A stretch of 38,427 nt of DNA. It comes from an uncultured Collinsella sp. GTDB lineage: Bacteria > Actinomycetota > Coriobacteriia > Coriobacteriales > Coriobacteriaceae. Made by a program: the position numbers and the translations under genes. Shown in pieces: positions 14,648 through 23,169 of this stretch. The DNA is taken from the NCBI GenBank assembly GCA_900540905.1, contig UQHR01000024.1:1-38427 (forward strand), written 5' to 3'. Within the stretch, counting starts at the first letter, position 1, and each line of letters opens with the position of its first letter. The notes under the pieces were generated by a model. It was not told the origin of the DNA, searched no databases, and worked only from the letters and a program-made list of their open reading frames with translations.

Positions 14648-15682
14648 CTACCAGATTCCCAGCACGTGCTGCATGCCAAGGCTCATGCACGCAATGCCAA
14701 TCCAGCAGCAAAAGCCCAATGCGATGGGCTTGCCGCCCTTTTTGACCAGCTCGACGATATCGGTATTAAAACCAATAGCCGCCATGGCCATCACGATAAA
14801 GAACTTCGACAGCTCCTTGATGGGCGCCGTAAAGGACGCGGGAAGCTGAAGCACCGTAGTGATCACGCTCGCCAGCACAAAGAACAGCACAAACATGGGA
14901 AACGCGCGTTTGAGGGAGAACATGCTTTTGGCGTCGCCGCCGGCCTTGCGCGCCAGATGCATCTGCCAGCAAGCAAGCGCCAGCGTGATGGGAATGATGG
15001 CCAGCGTCCTGGTGAGCTTGACCACCGTGGCGCTCTCGAGCACATTGGCGCCGGGATGCATGCTGTCCCAGGCGCTCGCCGCAGCCGTTACCGATGAGGT
15101 GTCGTTGATGGCGGTGCCGGCAAACAGGCCAAAGCCCTCGTTGGTCAGCCCGAGCATACCGCCGAGCGTTGGAAACACGAGCGCCGCGATAACGTTAAAC
15201 AGGAAGATGACCGAAATAGCTTGGGCAATCTCGCGATCGTCGGCATCGATGACGGGTGCGGTCGCGGCGATGGCAGAACCGCCGCAAATCGACGAACCCA
15301 CACCCACAAGCGTCGCGATCTTACCTGGCACGTTCATAACGCGGCAGAGCACAAAGGCGATGACAAGCGAGGTTGAGATTGTCGCCACGATAATCGGCAG
15401 CGACTGGGCGCCCTTGGACAGAATCTGGGAGAGGTTCATTCCAAAGCCAAGCAGGATAACCGCGTACTGCAAGACTTTTTTGGACGTATAGGTGACGCCG
15501 GCGGCGAGCTGTTCGCGACGATTCTTGGGAAAGACGAGCGCCAGGACCATGCCAAAGAGGATGGCAAATACCGGACCGCCGACCACCTCAATTTGTTTGC
15601 CGAGCAACGTCGCGGGAATGGCGATGATCAGGCAGAACAAGACGCCTTTCCAGCGCTCGCGTACGATGTTTGCCAGTTGCAT
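14648..15682 (-). CDS. YeiH family putative transporter (UPF0324)
   Basis: This 344-residue protein has about ten membrane segments of the YeiH/UPF0324 family. Typical stretches are GGPVFAILFGM, GFGMNLSQILSKG, VGVGSSICGGSAIAATAPVI, ANVLESATVVKLTRTLAIIP and AIGFNTDIVELVKKGGKP. Members are described as putative sulfate or sulfonate-related exporters; the substrate is not proven. The ATG at 15682 follows AAGGAA. It diverges from a GntR regulator across 163 bases, which suggests control by that regulator. An inverted repeat (GGCAGCC at 14611, GGCTGCC at 14637) just past the stop may end transcription. Confidence 0.92.
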   Translation of the reverse strand: MQLANIVRERWKGVLFCLIIAIPATLLGKQIEVVGGPVFAILFGMVLALVFPKNRREQLAAGVTYTSKKVLQYAVILLGFGMNLSQILSKGAQSLPIIVATISTSLVIAFVLCRVMNVPGKIATLVGVGSSICGGSAIAATAPVIDADDREIAQAISVIFLFNVIAALVFPTLGGMLGLTNEGFGLFAGTAINDTSSVTAAASAWDSMHPGANVLESATVVKLTRTLAIIPITLALACWQMHLARKAGGDAKSMFSLKRAFPMFVLFFVLASVITTVLQLPASFTAPIKELSKFFIVMAMAAIGFNTDIVELVKKGGKPIALGFCCWIGIACMSLGMQHVLGIW

Positions 15683-15845
15683 ATGGGATTCCTTCTTTCT
15701 ATTTCACGTTTGCGACGGCTTATGATACGGCAACATTGAGCGCAGCCTTGCGCAAACACAGACTAAGATGCCGCAATAGTTCTCGGGCAAGAGCCGAATT
15801 ACCCACCGCGGAGAGCTGATTCGCGGCATAATTAACAACTGACAT

Positions 15846-16577
15846 ATGAGTTTGATAGAACAGTTGCGAGGCGCTATGGAAGAATCGATGCACGTCGGCG
15901 AGCAGGAAACGAGCCTACAGGACCAGTCCTACCACACCATTCGACGCAAAATCGTCTACCTGGACTACAAGCCGGGCGAAAAGCTGGGCGTCAAGCAGCT
16001 TTGCGATGACCTGGACATGGGTCGCACGCCCGTGCGCGAGGCACTGGTGCGTCTGGCGCAAGAGGGCCTGGTGCGCACCGTGCCCCAAAGCGGCACCTAC
16101 GTCTCACCCATCAACCTCACCCTTGCCGAGAGTGCCTGTTACATCCGCGAACATCTGGAAAAGCAGGTGATCGTGGAATGCTGTGCACGCGCCACGTCGG
16201 CCGGCATCGAGCAGCTCGACCGCGCCATCGCGCTGCAGGAAAAGGCCATGGCCGAAGAGGATCGCATCGGCTTCTTTTTGAGCGACAACCTCATGCATCA
16301 CATGATTTTTAGCATCGCATGTCGCAGCACCGTGTGGTCGTGGCTCGAAGAGACCAATGCCGACCTGGAGCGCTTCCGCTGGCTGCGCGCCGCCACGCAG
16401 GTTCTCGACAATCAGGACATCGTGAACGAACACAAGCAGATTCGCCGCGCTATCGCCGGTCGCGACCCTATCGAAGCGAGCTTTTTGGTCAGCAAGCACC
16501 TGCATATGATGTTCCGCAACCAGACCGAGGTTCTGGACCAGTTCCCCGAGTACTTCGAGACCAGCAAGCTCCGCTAA
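15846..16577 (+). CDS. GntR family (FadR-type) transcriptional regulator
   Basis: This 243-residue protein has an N-terminal winged helix (about 25-90; YHTIRRKIVYLDYKPGEKLG, CDDLDMGRTPVREAL, VPQSGTYVSP) and an all-helical FCD effector domain to the C terminus. Metal-binding candidates are His in the HHMIF stretch and in VSKHLHMMF. FadR-type regulators sense small organic acids. The ATG at 15846 has no clear ribosome site, while the in-frame ATG at 15876 follows GCGAGG at short spacing, so the start is uncertain. It diverges from the YeiH-type transporter. The palindrome at 16585-16623 starts 7 bases past the stop and may end transcription. Confidence 0.9.
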   Translation: MSLIEQLRGAMEESMHVGEQETSLQDQSYHTIRRKIVYLDYKPGEKLGVKQLCDDLDMGRTPVREALVRLAQEGLVRTVPQSGTYVSPINLTLAESACYIREHLEKQVIVECCARATSAGIEQLDRAIALQEKAMAEEDRIGFFLSDNLMHHMIFSIACRSTVWSWLEETNADLERFRWLRAATQVLDNQDIVNEHKQIRRAIAGRDPIEASFLVSKHLHMMFRNQTEVLDQFPEYFETSKLR

Positions 16578-16584
16578 CCTGCCA

Positions 16585-16623
16585 AAACCACCACAAAGGG
16601 GACAGGCACCTTTGTGGTGGTTT
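16585..16623 (+). repeat. Palindrome family B, copy 1 (GGGGACAGG loop)
   Basis: A perfect 15-base stem (16585-16599/16609-16623, arm AAACCACCACAAAGG) has its loop within the GGGGACAGGCACC stretch. The bases just upstream (16577-16587) read AACCTGCCAAA, the start of family C, as if a family C copy had been truncated here. It ends with TTT and could act as the GntR gene terminator. Confidence 0.85.
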
Positions 16624-16632
16624 CTCCGCACA

Positions 16633-16670
16633 TAAAGGCCCGGCTCCGTCAAATGCGGAGCCGGGCCTTA
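16633..16670 (-). terminator. Terminator of glmS
   Basis: A perfect 14-base stem (16635-16648/16656-16669) with a 7-base loop lies 25 bases past the glmS stop; the minus strand continues with TTTATG. Confidence 0.8.
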
Positions 16671-16693
16671 GTTGTTAGGATGACGGAACTCGA

Positions 16694-18541
<1,848 letters not shown>

Positions 18542-18615
18542 AGGATAAATCCCTTCGTTCGCGTGACTGCAAGACGTCCACGCACAGGGGGCGCTGAGAC
18601 GTATAACGTTCGAGT

Positions 18616-18675
18616 ATTGTACTCACGCAAACGCAAGCTGATATACCAGAAGTGGTACCTCAACTTAGATACCAC
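18616..18675 (-). promoter_or_regulatory. Candidate glmS promoter and palindromic sites
   Basis: TACAAT (minus strand, 18621 to 18616) is a good -10; the matching -35 is weak. Upstream lie a near-palindrome CTGATATACCAG (18638-18649) and an inverted repeat GTGGTA/TACCAC (18652-18657/18670-18675). Repeats of TGGTA type are used by GntR/HutC regulators of amino-sugar genes (NagR, DasR), which makes such control plausible here. Confidence 0.35.
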
Positions 18676-18694
18676 CCGATGCACACACGTCCAG

Positions 18695-18747
18695 CCGGTC
18701 CAAACCACCACAATGGGGACAGGCACCTTTGTGGTGGTTTGGACCGG
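18695..18747 (+). repeat. Palindrome family B, copy 2
   Basis: A perfect 19-base stem (18695-18713/18729-18747) contains the family B arm AAACCACCACAA and the loop GGGGACAGGCACC. Extra GGTCC/GGACC bases lengthen the stem beyond copy 1. It opens a cluster of five palindromes in the gene-free stretch 18542-19081. Confidence 0.88.
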
Positions 18748-18772
18748 GGCTGCGGCCTGTCCCGGCGAAAGA

Positions 18773-18827
18773 TCTCGATCTGTAACATCTAGGACACCAA
18801 AAGCGGGCTTACTGTTACAGATTGAGA
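18773..18827 (-). repeat. Palindrome family E, copy 1
   Basis: Arms TCTCGATCTGTAACA (18773-18787) and TGTTACAGATTGAGA (18813-18827) enclose 25 bases. Reverse-complemented, both arms equal those of copy 2 exactly, including the single arm mismatch, so the two copies face each other. Confidence 0.85.
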
Positions 18828-18851
18828 TTTTCCGTCCGGCCTCGGCGTTTC

Positions 18852-18908
18852 GTCTCAATCTGTAACAGGTAGAGCTGGTTTTACCGTCCAGGTGTTACAG
18901 ATCGAGAC
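18852..18908 (+). repeat. Palindrome family E, copy 2
   Basis: Arms GTCTCAATCTGTAACA (18852-18867) and TGTTACAGATCGAGAC (18893-18908) enclose 25 bases that are only loosely similar to the interior of copy 1. The gap to copy 1 is 24 bases. Confidence 0.85.
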
Positions 18909-18930
18909 AATTGAAGGCCCAGGCAGCTCA

Positions 18931-18966
18931 AACCACCACAAAGGTGTCTGCCCCCTTCGTGGTGGT
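18931..18966 (-). repeat. Palindrome family B, copy 3 (reversed)
   Basis: The arm AACCACCACAAAGG (18931-18944) pairs with 18954-18966 with one transition. On the minus strand the core reads GGGGGCAGACACC, a variant of the GGGGACAGGCACC core of copies 1 and 2. Confidence 0.8.
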
Positions 18967-18979
18967 CGCGCTGGCAACG

Positions 18980-19033
18980 GCGTTTCCCCAGATAAAACCT
19001 GCCAAAATAAACCTGTCCCTTTTTGGTAGGTTT
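18980..19033 (-). repeat. Palindrome family C, copy 1
   Basis: On the minus strand this is a 54-base unit: AAACCTACCAAAAAGGGACA, then GGTTTATTTTGGCAGGTTT and the tail TATCTGGGGAAACGC. It matches copies 2 (22107-22160) and 3 (25877-25929) almost throughout, including the tail outside the stem. It ends 48 bases before the LacI-family start, so it may affect that gene's expression. Confidence 0.88.
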
Positions 19034-19081
19034 GGGATGCTACAATCTGGCTTGTACTTGAAACGCATCAAAGGGGCCGCT

Positions 19082-20194
19082 ATGGCAAAGGTAAAAATCA
19101 GCGACGTCGCGCGCGAGGCCGGGGTTTCGTTGGGCACGGTTTCCAACGCGCTCAACCATCCCGAAAAGCTGCGCCCCGAGACCCTCAAGCTCATCAACGA
19201 GACCATCAATCGCCTTGGCTACCTGCCCAACCAAAGCGCCCGTCAGCTCGCGGGCGGCACCACCAAGTCTTTTGGCCTGGTCCTTCCCCGTCTCGACCAC
19301 GGTTTTTCGCTCCAAATTGCCAGCGGCGCCCATAACGAGGCCCGCAAGCACGGTTACGACCTGCTCATCGCCAACGCCGATAACGACGATATTCTCCAGG
19401 ACCATTACCTGCGCTACTTTATGGGCACGCAAATGTCCGGCGTCATGGTTCAGCCCATGGCATCCCCCGACTGGCACCCCGCAACGACCAAGATGCCCGT
19501 GCCGATTGTCCACCTGGACATCCATTGCTCCGAGCCCGGCTACTACGTAGCGGCCGACAACGAGGCACAAGGCCGCATCATCGCCGAGCTCGCCATCGCC
19601 CGCGGCACACGCCATATCACCGTTGTGGGCAGAGCGGCATTCATGCAGCTCACCCTGCGCGTACTTGGCATTCACAAGGCCCTCGCCCTGCATCCCGATA
19701 TCAAAATTGAAGTCATTGACGCCGGAGAGTGGAATACCGCAGCCGACGGCTACAGCATTGGCGCTCAGATTGCCGGGCGCCCTGCCGACGAACGCCCCGA
19801 TTTTGTCGTCGGCCTGACCGACGTGTTGGCCTCGGGCGTTATCTCGGCATTGGTCGACAAAGGCATCTCCGTCCCCGAGCAGGTTCGCGTGGCCGGATGC
19901 GACGGCAACCCACTCGCTTGGAGCGGGTCGGTCCCCCTCACCACGGTGGCACCGCCGGGTTACGAAATTGGCCGCAAGGGTGTCCAATTGCTGATGGAGC
20001 AAATCGAGAACAAGGTCCCGATAAAGACCAAGCATATCCGCGTCGGCTCCGCAGCGCGCACCGTCACCGCAGTCACGGCCGCCGAGGATATCAACCGCCA
20101 AGAACTCGTGCGGCCGTTCCTACTGGAGCGCGCCAGCACCCAGGCAAACACCCAGACCGACGCCACCGCCATCAACCTGGGCGCGTATCTATAG
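19082..20194 (+). CDS. LacI family transcriptional regulator
   Basis: This 370-residue regulator opens with a standard LacI helix-turn-helix (about 4-50; VKISDVAREAGVSLGTVSNA, then LNHPEKLRPETL and GYLPNQSARQLAGG) and continues with a periplasmic-binding-protein-like sugar domain (60-340). Its C-terminal tail of about 25 residues is Thr/Ala/Gln-rich. The ATG at 19082 follows AAAGGGG and fits the family N terminus; an in-frame start at 18911 would cross palindromes. No sugar operon is adjacent, so the target and effector are unknown. It converges with the HAD gene at a shared terminator. Confidence 0.92.
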   Translation: MAKVKISDVAREAGVSLGTVSNALNHPEKLRPETLKLINETINRLGYLPNQSARQLAGGTTKSFGLVLPRLDHGFSLQIASGAHNEARKHGYDLLIANADNDDILQDHYLRYFMGTQMSGVMVQPMASPDWHPATTKMPVPIVHLDIHCSEPGYYVAADNEAQGRIIAELAIARGTRHITVVGRAAFMQLTLRVLGIHKALALHPDIKIEVIDAGEWNTAADGYSIGAQIAGRPADERPDFVVGLTDVLASGVISALVDKGISVPEQVRVAGCDGNPLAWSGSVPLTTVAPPGYEIGRKGVQLLMEQIENKVPIKTKHIRVGSAARTVTAVTAAEDINRQELVRPFLLERASTQANTQTDATAINLGAYL

Positions 20195-20223
20195 CACGTC
20201 GGCCAGTATGCCAAAACTCCGCC

Positions 20224-20265
20224 TAAGCAAAAGAGGCCCGACCATTGCCGGACCTCTTTTGCTTA
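20224..20265. terminator. Bidirectional terminator between the LacI and HAD genes
   Basis: A perfect 13-base stem TAAGCAAAAGAGG/CCTCTTTTGCTTA (20224-20236/20253-20265) is T-rich on both strands, between converging genes. Confidence 0.85.
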
Positions 20266-20307
20266 AACGCAAACGTGGGCAATCGCTCGCTTCAACGCCG
20301 CAATTGT

Positions 20308-20958
20308 CTAGCGTGCGGCCTTGACCGCCGCCGCCAGATCGAACAACGTGTCGAGCACGACCTCGCAGCCATCCACCACGTCCTGCGGCAGCGGCACGAT
20401 ATCGGGCACAGCAAAGACATGGCAGCCGGCCGTGATACCCGAGACGCAGCCGTTGCGCGAATCCTCGACCACGGCGCACTCCTCGGGGGCAAAGCCCGCG
20501 CGCTCGCAAGCAAGCAGATACATCTCGGGGTCGGGCTTGCCGTGCACAACGTCCTCGCCACAGGTCACCGTTTCAAACTTGTCAAAGAGGCCGACCATCT
20601 TAAGGTTGCGTTCGGCCGTAGCGAGGCGCGACGACGTCGCAAGGCCCACGTGATAGCCCGCAGCCAGCAGCTCGTCTATGCACTCGGCGGCGCCGGCCTT
20701 AAGCTCCAGTTCGGTCTTGACCATCTCATCGCGAATCTCCTTGTGGCGGGCATAGACCGCCTCGGTGGTTTCGTGGCTACCGTAATGCTTATCAAGGATG
20801 TCCATGACATCGGGTAGGGTGCGACCGATAAACTGATGGATCAGCGCTTCATCAATCGCGACCCCCAGCTCGGCAGCGCCCGCCTTCCATGCCTTAATGC
20901 CCAAACGCTCGGTATCGACCAGCGTTCCGTCCATGTCAAAAATTACAGCCTTGATCAT
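20308..20958 (-). CDS. HAD family phosphatase (beta-phosphoglucomutase-like)
   Basis: This 216-residue HAD hydrolase has motif I DMDGT (near residue 9; nucleophile and acid Asp), an alpha-helical cap (about 17-85), motif II TSS (near 113), motif III Lys in GKPDPEMYL and motif IV VVEDSRNG. This is the subgroup holding phosphoglycolate phosphatases, beta-phosphoglucomutases and sugar phosphatases; the true substrate cannot be read. The ATG at 20958 follows GAGGGG and begins MIKAVIFDMDGT as usual; a longer start at 21039 runs into AT-rich promoter sequence. It diverges from larE across 167 bases with an AT-rich palindrome (TATATA-ACG-TATATA, 21013-21027). Confidence 0.9.
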   Translation of the reverse strand: MIKAVIFDMDGTLVDTERLGIKAWKAGAAELGVAIDEALIHQFIGRTLPDVMDILDKHYGSHETTEAVYARHKEIRDEMVKTELELKAGAAECIDELLAAGYHVGLATSSRLATAERNLKMVGLFDKFETVTCGEDVVHGKPDPEMYLLACERAGFAPEECAVVEDSRNGCVSGITAGCHVFAVPDIVPLPQDVVDGCEVVLDTLFDLAAAVKAAR

Positions 20959-21125
20959 ATCGGCCCCCTCACCGGATTGTGTTACTGCCACTCTACCGCA
21001 CTTTACAAACTTGTATATAACGTATATAGCATATTGCACTTTCGTTACATAGATAGAAGTCTTATGGCAAGTAACGCATTAGGATTATAGTTTTCGACCG
21101 AGTACTCAACGATAAGGATCGTTTC

Positions 21126-22004
21126 ATGATTTTAGACACCGCGGCACCCGCAGAGGAGCTTCAAGACAAGCTATCGGCGCTCGAACAGCTGCTTTTGGCA
21201 TACGGGCGCGTGGCTATCGGGTTTTCCGGTGGCGTCGACAGCAGCTTTTTGGCCGCCGTATGCGCCCGCATCATGCCTACCAATACCCTCCTCGTTCACC
21301 TCACCACGCCGCTCATCGGCACGCCCGAACAGGCTTCGTTTGAGCGATCCGTTGATGGACAAGTCAATGAAGGGGCGCATTTTAAGCTCCCCGTGCTCAA
21401 TCTTTCGGTCGATCAGCTGCAGCTCCCCCAAGTAGCCTGCAACGATGCCAATCGCTGCTACCACTGCAAGCACGCCGGCTTTACCGCCATCGTCAACCAC
21501 GCCAAGTCGCTCGGGTTTCCCACCGTCATCGATGGCAGCAATGCAAGCGATCGCGGTGACTACCGTCCCGGCATGCGCGCGGCAGAAGAGCTCGGCGTAC
21601 GATCCCCTCTCATGGAGGTCGGCTTTACCAAGGACGAAGAGCGCGAGCTGCTGCGCGCATGGGGTTATCCCGTTTGGAACCTGCCGGCGGGAGCATGTCT
21701 TGCCACGCGCGTCCCCACGGGCGAGGAGCTTACGCGCGAGAAGGTCTCCCTGATTCGCGCCTGCGAGGATTACCTGCACGATCTTGATTTGGCACAGGTA
21801 CGCGCGCGCTTGGTCGGCGGCTGCATGCATATCGAGGCCGCACCCGCAGATGTCGCCAAGATTGCCACCCTCGGCGGTGCCGCCGTCGATGCCGAGGGCA
21901 AAACCCCGCTGCCCGCCGTTATCGAGTCCGCGCTGCGCGAGCTGGGCTGCGGCCATATCTCCCCCGAGGTCACCCCCTACATCCACGGCAACATGAACCA
22001 ATAG
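21126..22004 (+). CDS. larE: ATP-dependent sulfur transferase LarE, three-cysteine type
   Basis: This 292-residue PP-loop protein has SGGVDSS at 34-40 for ATP binding and adenylation. The LarE family adenylates a nickel-pincer precursor and inserts sulfur for the cofactor of lactate racemase. RCYHCK carries Cys111 and Cys114, and GACLATRVP carries Cys191. The single-Cys Lactobacillus LarE sacrifices the residue equivalent to Cys191; homologs with all three cysteines, as in Thermotoga, bind a [4Fe-4S] cluster and act catalytically. The ATG at 21126 follows AAGGAT. No larA, larB or larC is in the window, so the partner pathway is not shown. Confidence 0.88.
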   Translation: MILDTAAPAEELQDKLSALEQLLLAYGRVAIGFSGGVDSSFLAAVCARIMPTNTLLVHLTTPLIGTPEQASFERSVDGQVNEGAHFKLPVLNLSVDQLQLPQVACNDANRCYHCKHAGFTAIVNHAKSLGFPTVIDGSNASDRGDYRPGMRAAEELGVRSPLMEVGFTKDEERELLRAWGYPVWNLPAGACLATRVPTGEELTREKVSLIRACEDYLHDLDLAQVRARLVGGCMHIEAAPADVAKIATLGGAAVDAEGKTPLPAVIESALRELGCGHISPEVTPYIHGNMNQ

Positions 22005-22017
22005 CGCATCCCGATGA

Positions 22018-22082
22018 GTTGCGGTGGAATAGTTCCTGTTTTGCGGCCTATCAGGCCCCAACAGGAACTATTCCACCGCAAC
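22018..22082. repeat. Palindrome family A, copy 2
   Basis: A perfect 23-base arm (22018-22040/22060-22082) encloses an inner hairpin GGCCT-ATC-AGGCC (22045-22057). The outer 14 bases GTTGCGGTGGAATA match copy 1 at 12438; the deeper stem sequence differs. It starts 14 bases past the larE stop and may serve as its terminator. Confidence 0.88.
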
Positions 22083-22106
22083 TTCGTTTGGCGGGCATTG
22101 ACCCGC

Positions 22107-22160
22107 AAACCCGCCAATAAGGGACAGGTTCATTTTGGCAGGTTTTATCTGGGGAAACGC
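22107..22160 (+). repeat. Palindrome family C, copy 2
   Basis: The unit begins AAACCCGCCAATAAGGGACA, continues GGTTCATTTTGGCAGGTTT and ends with the conserved tail TATCTGGGGAAACGC. It differs from copies 1 and 3 at a few positions and lies on the plus strand. Confidence 0.85.
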
Positions 22161-22161
22161 A

Positions 22162-22199
22162 AACAGGGCCACGGCGCTATAAAACGTCGCGGCCCTGTT
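22162..22199. terminator. Terminator at the end of the NIF3-like gene
   Basis: AACAGGGCC (22162-22170) pairs with GGCCCTGTT (22191-22199), with further inner pairing. It lies 5 bases past the NIF3-like stop and can act for either strand. Confidence 0.75.
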
Positions 22200-22203
22200 C
22201 TAT

Positions 22204-23058
22204 TTATGCCAGCACGTATTGATACGTGTCTCCCATGGGCACAAAAGTGACCGGCAACTCACCGCCGGCAGCCCCAAGCGCAGCCGGCAACCATGCCGCC
22301 ATGTACTCCATGCCCGGCTCCTCGCCGTTAAAATGGCCCATATGGATGGCACATTTCCCCTGACCGAGCATTGCGGCGTCGCGGATGTACTCACTCACCG
22401 TAAAGTCGATAAACTCCATGGCCAAAATGCAATCGATGTCATCAGAGTCGATATGGGCAATCTCGTCGTTATCTCGTCCCATAATGTGCATGGGAATCTC
22501 GACATTGCGAACGAGCGCGTCACCGTCGCCGATCAAGCGCGTTCCATTTAATCCAAGCTTGTGTACGAGCGCCAGCGCAAGATCGCGGGCCGGCGTTGGC
22601 TCAATGCGGTACCTCATGAATGACTTGTCTACCGCGGAGCCAAGCCAGTCCATCTTGGCCGCAAATCCGTAAAAGATGCCGTCGACCATCGAACCGTCCG
22701 AGGCGAGCGGAACGCCCGAGTGGATATAGTCATGGCAACGCCAAACCGCTCCACCCCAATCGTCAAGCAAGGCGCACTTTGCCTCAAAGGTCTCGTTCCC
22801 CGCGACCACTTCACGGCTGTCTCCGTGGTTCCAGAACAGCGCCTCGTGCGGAACAATCAGGTTGGCGCCAAGCTCCTTGGCACGGCTAATTACCTCCGCC
22901 GTAGCCCAAATGCATGTAACGATTCCGGTACATTGCTGATCGATGTTGCCGTAAAGCACCCGATCGCGCGTCGTCGCAAACTCGATGGGCTTACCGGTAA
23001 AAGCATCGATGCCGCGGCAATAGTCTTGGATAGCTTGAATAGCCTCACTGATAAGCAT
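22204..23058 (-). CDS. NIF3 / dinuclear metal center family protein
   Basis: This 284-residue protein is of the NIF3 (YbgI, GTP cyclohydrolase I type 2-like) family. LIVPHEALFWNHGD matches the metal-binding histidine block, and CAIHMGHFNGEEPGMEYMAA matches the second His/Glu block. Family members bind two metal ions; their substrate is not established. The ATG at 23058 has AAGGGG upstream, and that site begins inside the longer open frame, so earlier starts are unlikely. It follows the PTS permease on the same strand after a 111-base gap that holds two hairpins, so it may be a downstream member of the PTS group. Confidence 0.85.
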   Translation of the reverse strand: MLISEAIQAIQDYCRGIDAFTGKPIEFATTRDRVLYGNIDQQCTGIVTCIWATAEVISRAKELGANLIVPHEALFWNHGDSREVVAGNETFEAKCALLDDWGGAVWRCHDYIHSGVPLASDGSMVDGIFYGFAAKMDWLGSAVDKSFMRYRIEPTPARDLALALVHKLGLNGTRLIGDGDALVRNVEIPMHIMGRDNDEIAHIDSDDIDCILAMEFIDFTVSEYIRDAAMLGQGKCAIHMGHFNGEEPGMEYMAAWLPAALGAAGGELPVTFVPMGDTYQYVLA

Positions 23059-23084
23059 ATGTAACAACCCCTTCGACATAATAT

Positions 23085-23155
23085 GCAGGGCGGCAGCAAA
23101 CATACCGCCCTGCGGAATCATCTATAGGCGGCATTTTTTGAGCTGAACCACCTAT
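23085..23155 (-). other. Two hairpins between the PTS permease and the NIF3-like gene
   Basis: GCAGGGCGG/CCGCCCTGC (23085-23093/23105-23113) is a perfect 9-base stem. TATAGGCGG and CCACCTATA (around 23123-23155) form a second, slightly mismatched stem. They could end or attenuate transcription after the permease, or protect the mRNA ends. Confidence 0.55.
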
Positions 23156-23169
23156 ATGCGACCGCTTTT

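Noticed and set aside
18542..18700. glmS ribozyme in the glmS leader
   Set aside because: None of the conserved ribozyme core was recognised, and the leader instead contains a promoter-like -10 and palindromes close to the gene.
18695..19033. CRISPR array
   Set aside because: Units are few, belong to different families, are palindromic and face both ways, without equal spacers or cas genes.
20998..21015. Fourth copy of the amino-acid operator near the HAD/larE promoters
   Set aside because: Only the first half-site (CACTTTAC) is present; the second half (TAAAG) is missing.
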